Below, piece by piece: positions 57,807 through 64,000 of a stretch of DNA of 64,000 bases. Position 1 is the first letter of the stretch, and every line of letters begins with the position of its first letter. The position numbers and the translations under genes were made by a program. The stretch is from positions 6,771,501 through 6,835,500 of the forward strand of contig OU964922.1 of the NCBI GenBank assembly GCA_918807975.1, given 5' to 3'. The notes beneath the pieces were generated by a model. That model ran no database searches. It had not been told where the DNA came from and worked only from the letters and a program-made list of their open reading frames with translations. The stretch is from Aplidium turbinatum (taxonomy: Eukaryota > Chordata > Ascidiacea > Aplousobranchia > Polyclinidae).

Positions 57807-58961
57807 TTACTCATCGCTGACCACACCAATGTTTTCCGGGAAATTAGCAAGATGGCAATGCAAAAAATGCATCTTGATGCTCATGTTGCAGCCGAGTTCT
57901 CTGTAGCTTTCCAATAGCCTCTGAACAATTTCAATATAATTCTCTGCCCGTGTACTCCCAAGAAATCCCTTGACAAGGTTTTTAAATGATAACCACGCAT
58001 TTTCTTTCAATTCTGACATTGAACCACAGAATCGTTCATCTTTGATGAGTTGCCGAATTTGTGGACCATCAAATACACCAGCCTTAATTTTTTGTATTGA
58101 CAGGCCAGGAAAAGCCAAAATGAGGTGATTGAAAAAGTTGCTTTCAGTTGACAATGCTTTAACGAATTGCTTCATTAGGCCGAGCTTTATATACAGTGGG
58201 AAAATAATTTTCTCTTTGTCAACAAGGGGCTCATGTAGAATATTGGGATCACCAGGTTTAAGGTCAGATCTCGGAGGCCAATTCCTCTCCATCCAGTGCT
58301 GATCTGGGCTCTGCTGTTCCACATACACAAATAGAGGGGGTACTTTGTGTATCTGTGTTGCTGACCAAGAAGAAAACATACAATCTTAAAGTCAACACAT
58401 ATGATCCAATTGTGCTTGTGATATTGCAACGATTCCATAACTCTTTTTATGTTTCCGTATTCTTAACGAAGACTAACTGAATGTGCAATTGGTACTACAC
58501 CGTATAAATTGACATTATGGAGAAGGTTGTACTAAGCTCCTCTTTGAGCTGTCAATGAACATTCGCCATTCAGTTAAGTTGTAGATCGGAATTCCCAACT
58601 CCTCTAGTAAACCTTTTACATTATGGCAATACACAAAGCCACAAATACACAATGCAACTGTCACTTCGAAAGTACGGTAAAAACACACTTTCTCTCGATC
58701 GAAAGTACGATATGGTACCTTCGCTCCTTTTCCAAGTAAGTTTTTCTCATTTAGTCTGGATGCTAAGTTCCGAAGCTTTTTTCCTAGTCTCAAATCATTC
58801 AACTCATGCTGATGGAATACTCCAAGTTCTGAATCATCTTCAATTTCAAAATCTTCATCATTAGGCCTGCCATCAATAAGACATTCATCATGATCCAAAT
58901 CTTCGAGCGTAGGTGTTTCGAATACCAATTTGTCACGTGTTCCCTTGGTCCACATCCACAA
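57807..58961 (-). pseudogene. Transposon-encoded protein, unnamed family
   Basis: Two minus-strand pieces read in order. 58961-58515 encodes LRLGKKLRNLASRLNEKNLL and LTEWRMFIDSSKRSL. 58438-57807, partly in another frame, encodes HNWIICVDFKIVCFLLGQQ, LPLYIKLGLMKQFVKAL-like, FPGLSIQKIKAGVFDGPQIR, and ELGCNMSIKMHFLHCHLANF-PEN. I recognise this as a protein repeatedly found in invertebrate transposons, with no settled function known to me. At least one frame change and stop break it here. Confidence 0.6.
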
Positions 58962-59208
58962 ACTCTCGATACACTGCTTACATACCTTGTGGGGTGCTCA
59001 AGACTTATCTTTATCACCAAGTTTTATTTTAAAATATGCAAAGTAGGCTTATTTGACAGATGCACTGACGTCTTTTCTTTGGCTAGGAAAGTAAAACTGC
59101 CGCAAATATATATAGCAAAAGGAAACCAGGTTATTTAGACACTGACGACGAGAAACAGCAGACGCAGTAGCAGACATGATAGTATTCTAACAAACAAACG
59201 GCCTACAT

Positions 59209-59639
59209 TAGGGTGGCTCTTAAAATTGAGTTTTTGAATTTTGCTTGGACACCCTTTCAAATGGTGAGGTTGCCAGAAAAAATAACTTTTGCAAAATTTT
59301 TTTTAATTTGAAGTTGATTTAGAGGTGGCCCTCCCCCCCTAAAGTTCTGTGCCCTCCCTCGAAATACCAAATCTGCGTATCTCGAAAACCACTTGAGCTA
59401 GAGATACAGTTATTGTGTTAAAAGATGCAGAAAACATGGTTTTCTATCTGCTTTCTGAACATTGAATGCATCTATCTTGAGTAGAAAAGCAGTTATTTAG
59501 AAAAAACGCATTTGACCAAATCTTGATTTTACAACCTTTTTTGTGACCACGAAACCGTCTACAAAATTTGTTTTTTTTGTCTTAATTTTTGCACCTTAGA
59601 GGGAACACTGGTAACGATATTCATTTCAAAATGTAATTC
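59209..59639. mobile_element. Left end of a truncated TAGGGTGG element
   Basis: TAGGGTGGCTCTTAAAATTG begins an end-like region (GGACACCCTTTCAAATGGTG, then GGCCCTCCCCCCC). Preceding bases GCCTACAT would be the target, but I found no matching right end. A LINE fragment follows. Confidence 0.5.
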
Positions 59640-60310
59640 TGGTCAGTACTGGAAGAAGCAATATTATCGACAATATTTTACATATTGCCTTGCGTATCGT
59701 GACAGGATGTCTGCGACCTACACCATCGGACAATTTCCCTGTCCTTGCAGGCAACCAACCAGCTGAGTTTCGTCGCAAAGAACCATCCTGTCTCTTTCTC
59801 GTCGCACTACGAACCCCAACCACTTGCTCCACTCAAGTCTCTACGAGTCTGTGAGTGAGCAATCGAGCATCCTCGGCAACTGAAATCGAGACACCCATTT
59901 GTATGTAACGCACAACTCCTGATGAAAACCGCTGAAGACCAATCTATCAGCGCGGCTACCTGGGAGGACAACAAATGGAGCTCAGAGTAGAAGAAGAACT
60001 CCTCAAGACTCTAAAGTTGTATCTCCGACACCAGCCCCCATCCAACCGGAATGCATAATTTGCCAAGGAAGGCCTGGGTGCATCTCAACCGCCTACGTAC
60101 TGGAGTCAGACTATTCCGCTCCAACATGCACAAATGGGGGATGGCTCCATCCGCATTCCGCAATCTGTGAGTGTGGCAAAGAGGAACAAACCACAGATCA
60201 CACCATCTGTACTGGGCCAAATGGTGTGTGACTGTGCGTGGTCTGCTTGAACTGGACGACGAATCAATGGACGAATCAAAGGATTGCTGCTCGACACCTG
60301 CTCAAGCATC
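59640..60310 (+). pseudogene. LINE reverse-transcriptase C-terminal fragment
   Basis: The + strand encodes IALRIVTGCLRPTPSDNFPVL and RRKEPSCLFLVALRTP. Later, with frame changes, come LPRKAWVHLNRLRTGVRLF, SNMHKWGMAPS and CECGKEEQTTDHTIC. This is the post-RT region and CCHC-like end of non-LTR elements (GCLR.TP, W..LNRLRTG, C.CG…QT..HI…C). Motifs of the RT core are missing. Confidence 0.7.
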
Positions 60311-60380
60311 TAAACGGCATCACCACTGCCCAAGAGTGGTAAAAGACAGAGCCCTTGACCCCTGGAGTAACAAAGAAGGT

Positions 60381-60935
60381 TTAAATGAAGAAGAATTGAC
60401 ATTCGACAATATTGTTCTTGTTGGAATTTGGAAACAGTTTCCTGTGTTCAGTAACAACTTGCAAAAGAAACTGAAGTTGGTACTCATCTTCAGTTAAGAT
60501 TTTGTTAAAATCCTGGATTAGACTTAGAGCAACTCCTCTCTCTGCTCTGTCATTCACTACTGAAAGTCTCTTCGCCATGTGTAAAGCTTGAATAAATGCA
60601 CCATCTTCAGTCCAATGAGCAGGATGACAGGATCCTTTGAAAGTATAATTATTACTTCATCTTCACCCAACAGCCGAAGAAGCCATTTTGAATTAGAGGT
60701 GCAATACTGTTCTAGACCCTTATTGCTAAGAAACGCAGCTACTTTGATGCTTGGTCTCCTTGGTGGACGTTCTCCTGTTTCATCTAACATGGTTGCCACC
60801 ATTAGCTTTTTACTTTCCACAGACAATCGAGAATCAAACAAGGCTAGTCCAACTATTTCTTCGGACAGATACCATAAATGCAGACCAAGCTTTTTGCATA
60901 AATCGCCTTCGCCATCCAACAAGTGCGATGCATAG
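60381..60935 (-). pseudogene. C-terminal fragment of the TAGGGTG-clan transposase
   Basis: Minus-strand 60922-60557 encodes LGLHLWYLSEEIVGLALFDS, then AAFLSNKGLEQYCTSNSKWL; 60578-60381 encodes RAERGVALSLIQDFNKILTE and LQVVTEHRKLFPNS. These align with HLWYLTEEMVPLSLFD and the C-terminus of the 39.6-41.6 kb protein. One frame change separates them, and the N-terminal two thirds is absent. Confidence 0.7.
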
Positions 60936-61096
60936 CACCTGAAGCTTGAAAGCGGATTCCACGCTCAGGAGTTTCTCCAAGGAATGTGATAAAAAACGGG
61001 CATTTTAGCTATGCATGAATGCATAAAAGTTTAGAAAGCTAAAACCTCAATTGCTAAGGTAATTGCAATATATTTTTTGCAGTTTATTGCAATAAC

Positions 61097-61835
61097 CAGG
61101 GGTTCTTAAACTTTTTTTAACGCGGACCCCTTTGCCTTAAAACAAAATTGGTTTGCGTGGACCCCCTTTATGGCCTAGTCCGAGAAACTTTTTAGATCAG
61201 CATGAATTGGACATAACCAAATAAAATGGAAATGAATTGGTAACAAAATTTATTTCTATTTGAATTAGGACCTTCTGATGATCCTCCTTTTAGGGTGAAG
61301 AGAGTAGTAGCCTAACTATCTTTGATTTGAGGTAACAAAATTTATGTTTCATTAAATTTAAAAAATAGCGAATGCAGATTGTTTTTCAATATCTTTGATT
61401 TAATTTCTTTAATTTGAAGGATGCTGCTGTTCGTCTTCAACAAAAACATGAAATTGTGCCTTCGTCTTTGATAGGGCAACACGCATGTCATCCTTTGCAT
61501 CCAATCGGTTTCGACTCTTTGTTTTGATAGTTACCAAGGATGAAAATCCAGACTCACATAAATATGTAGTTGCAAAAGGGATTATAGCAGCCATGGCTCT
61601 CTTTACCAAAAACCTTTCACAATCTTAACCGAGCCTAGCTGACGTCTAGCTTAGCTGCAACTGATAAAATTTTGCAATGTTCAAATAGCGGTAAAAACAA
61701 CAATGTGGCAAAGACAACAAAACAACAATTCATTTTTGAAATTATACACTAAGATTTCCATTTGCCTTCATGGACCCCCTAAAATTAGTCCGCGTACCTC
61801 TTGGAGGTACACGGACCCCAGTTTAAGAATCCCTG
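61097..61835 (-). mobile_element. Internally deleted hAT transposon (ZBED5-like)
   Basis: Ends CAGGGGTTCTTAAACTTT and, reversed, CAGGGATTCTTAAACTGG; flanks CAATAAC and CAATAAG. Minus-strand 61609-61409 encodes YLCESGFSSLVTIKTKSRNR and LDAKDDMRVALS, the C-terminal dimerisation block of ZBED5-like hAT transposases. Everything upstream is lost. Confidence 0.8.
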
Positions 61836-62451
61836 CAATAAGTCATTGCTTTACTTCTCCATTAAACATCTCATTTTGTGTAAGCTAATATAAAAAACCG
61901 CAACTCTCCGTAATAACACAATTTCATCTTTGGCATACAGTAGTGTAAAATAAAAAATATGATGTTTTTGTCATTCAGTACCAAATCTGTTAAAACCAAG
62001 CATCAAAAATGAAATCTCCACCTTCGAAAATGGGGGGTTAGACACCAGTTTCATGTGATTTGGATAACAAACAAGCTAGTTATTTGATAATGTATTATCA
62101 CCACTAGGGGCGCTCTTAAGCATAGAATTATATAAAATTCCCTATATTTCTGCACCCTCTCATCCTATTTTGACCAATTTTTTTTTTAATGAATGAGTAA
62201 GAAGAGAGGCATCTGCTGAAACTAAACTGTTAGTTGATTATTATCCACAGCGCGCTCTAGTGGCAAAAATCATCAAAAAGTGTTGTAAGTGGCCTTAAAT
62301 AATGGCCGGCTGGGGGGGTCAAACTTTATCCAAACAACACAAAATTTTGAAGTTGTCTTTTACTAAGCTAACCTCACAAGTAAAAAAAAGTTAGGATGAA
62401 ATTACAGAAGTTTTAAAATTTTTGGGGCAAATGGTGCACCCTAGTGTTAGT

Positions 62452-64000
62452 TGATCAATAGCGCAGATTGAGAGTACAGAGTGATCCATCGATCGATAGT
62501 GCATAACACATACATTCATACATACACAAACTGTTGTTTTATTTCCTGTCTATTGTTTTTTAGTTGTATGTTTATTCACAAACTGCTGGTTGATTTTTTA
62601 GAATTCACGATCCGGCAAATTTAGTCGCCCACTCGCATTATCAAGCTAGAGCTGCAGATAAAATTGAAGATGGCGTGCATATGTATACTAGACACAATTT
62701 TTTGTCTTGCTGCTGTTTTTATTACAGAAATGAGACTTTGTGATTTCACAATGTGTATTTTAATAAAAAGTGCATACAAAAATTATGGGCAAAGTCGTTT
62801 ACATCATCATCATGACCCATCCGGTCGGTTTCAACTGTGGGTTCAGCATCTCTCACAGTCCTTGATATATAAGTTACACAAAGCTTCTTTCCCGGGATTT
62901 TTTAAAAAAGCCCAACCCGCCCGGGTTTTTTTAAAAATACCCGGGTTTTATTGGGTTTTTTTAAAAAAAGATGCAAAAAAAGGTAGATTCATGCTTAATT
63001 CACCTCAAAACTACTTTTTACGAATGAAGTGCCTTTCACTCACAGTACATGCTTGCATAACTCAATAAAATAATGCACTTGGGCTGTTGTTGCTTGAATG
63101 TTGCATCATCCATTAATTTCAAGATCAAGTTGGGTGTTGCATCATCCACTGATTTCTATACCAAGTTGATGCTACGGTGGTAGAAATCACATTATTGCAT
63201 CATTTGCTTTAGATTTGAAGGCAAGGAGCATTTATGCCATCATGTTTAAATATTTTTTATCATTCATATATATATTATAATATAGTAATGGATGAGCAAT
63301 TGAGCGATTGCGTGGCCAATAGCCATTTAGGCAAATGCTCTGAAACAGCCATGCGTTAGAATCCAGAATCTGTAATTAGTAAATAGCCTCCTAAATTGCA
63401 TTTCAAAATTGCAATTGCAAAATTGCCTCCTAAATTAGCCTCCTAAATTGCAATTGCATCATATATACAGACTACAGTAGAGTAGTACTTTCACCAGTTT
63501 AACTATAAGGCCTTCTTGCATAAATGAGTTTTAATGTAGTATACACAAAGTGGCATTACTTGATTTTTGTGTACTGTACAATATCCACTGCGTTTTCAGT
63601 TTATTTTTGGAAATTTACTTCACAATCACATCCTTAAGTCCTAATTTAAAGTTTGTTTTAAGTGCCTTGTAGTATTTTTGTTCATTTTTTTAATTTTCTA
63701 ATAAAAACTGGACAAATATGATGCTCTGGGTTTTTTATGGGTTTTTTTGGGTTTATATAAGTGGGTTGTTTCAAATGGGTCGGGTAAAATACCGACAACC
63801 CTGTCATTTACACTACATATGAAATCAATATTATACATAATAATAAAGAAGAAGCTGCTATACTAACAGGTGTTTTTTTTACCCCATAAAAAATTTTTTT
63901 ACCCCAAAGCTGGGGTGAAAAAAAATTCAAGTATTTTGTGCATAATTTTCAAACCAGTTAAAGGATTTCAAAAATTTTATTGGGGGATGATAGACATACA
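62452..64000. other. Right edge, repeat-rich, no gene recognised
   Basis: A stretch near 62890-62975 repeats CCCGGGTTTT(A)TT and GGGTTTTTTTAAAAA; another near 63725-63805 (GGTTTTTTTGGGTTT, then GGGTAAAATACCGACAACCC ending CCTG) looks like the end of a hAT-type MITE whose left end is unclear. The open stretch 62664-63068 crosses this low-complexity DNA and is unlikely to be a gene. Confidence 0.4.

Larger units (their letters stand above)
57276..62443 (-). mobile_element. Large TAGGGTG-ended transposon with nested insertions
   Basis: Ends TAGGGTGCACCATTTGCCCC and its reverse; 8-bp duplication GTGTTAGT exact (57268-57275, 62444-62451). Inverted ends run about 430 bp and share GGCCGGC(T)GGGGGGGTCAA and CCCCCATTTTCGA(A)GG. 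A minus-strand transposase-like gene fills the left part. The right part holds nested remains: a TAGGGTGG left end (59209), a LINE fragment, a transposase tail and a hAT element. Confidence 0.85.

Noticed and set aside
62664-63068. 134-codon frame near the right edge
   Set aside because: It crosses low-complexity GGGTTTTTT repeats and lacks splice or similarity support.

Overview
The window is 64 kb of A+T-rich animal genomic DNA: two intron-split host genes embedded in a dense, deeply nested field of transposons. Spliced genes with AATAAA signals, tRNA-derived SINEs, and piggyBac, hAT, Harbinger-type, Mutator-like, Tigger-like, Penelope-like, LINE and BEL/Pao sequences point to a metazoan. 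An invertebrate deuterostome such as a tunicate would fit, but nothing seen fixes the species. The short words GTAGGCTAC and TAGGCCTA recur throughout.

Host genes, both on the + strand. (1) 339-6179: seven coding exons whose phases join exactly into a 372-residue multi-pass membrane protein, probably a divergent seven-transmembrane receptor. (2) 12767-15614: three phase-1 exons giving a 185-residue four-TM protein of the PMP22/claudin type. Each has an AATAAA signal just after its stop, and each carries transposon debris in its introns. A possible lone exon of a third gene lies near 43.9-44.1 kb.

Layout. 0.3-6.2 kb: gene 1, with a nested hAT pair in intron 3. 7.3-10.8 kb: DNA transposon with unusually long (about 630 bp) inverted ends and an XPG/PIN-like coding remnant. 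11.2-11.8 kb: solo LTR. 12.8-15.6 kb: gene 2, with a piggyBac relic. 15.9-19.1 kb: MITE, LINE ORF1 relic with a PHD finger, 40-bp minisatellite, two SINEs. 19.7-23.3 kb: a foldback structure with other elements nested in each arm. 23.8-25.2 kb: LINE tail, Harbinger-type MITE, SINE. 25.2-31.2 kb: a young-looking, internally shortened BEL/Pao fossil with matching LTRs and a CCCAG target duplication. 32-35.5 kb: tandem duplication, SINEs, Penelope-like RT relic. 36.4-38.2 kb: second Harbinger-type MITE split by a Mutator-like element. 38.4-41.9 kb: DNA transposon with TAGGGTG ends and a 473-codon transposase frame. 42.4-62.4 kb: nested hAT-like and TAGGGTG elements, a family built of GGCTAGTCCGATT repeats (one copy with a telomere-like array), palindromes and LINE remains.

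The most useful theme is that insertion boundaries can be read directly. At least a dozen elements have exact target-site duplications, some nested two or three deep. One insertion has its empty site preserved in a nearby duplicate. Four elements share TAGGGTG termini with exact 8-bp duplications (a fifth keeps one end), and a distinctive transposase is found in three of them. That clan is the best candidate here for something under-described.
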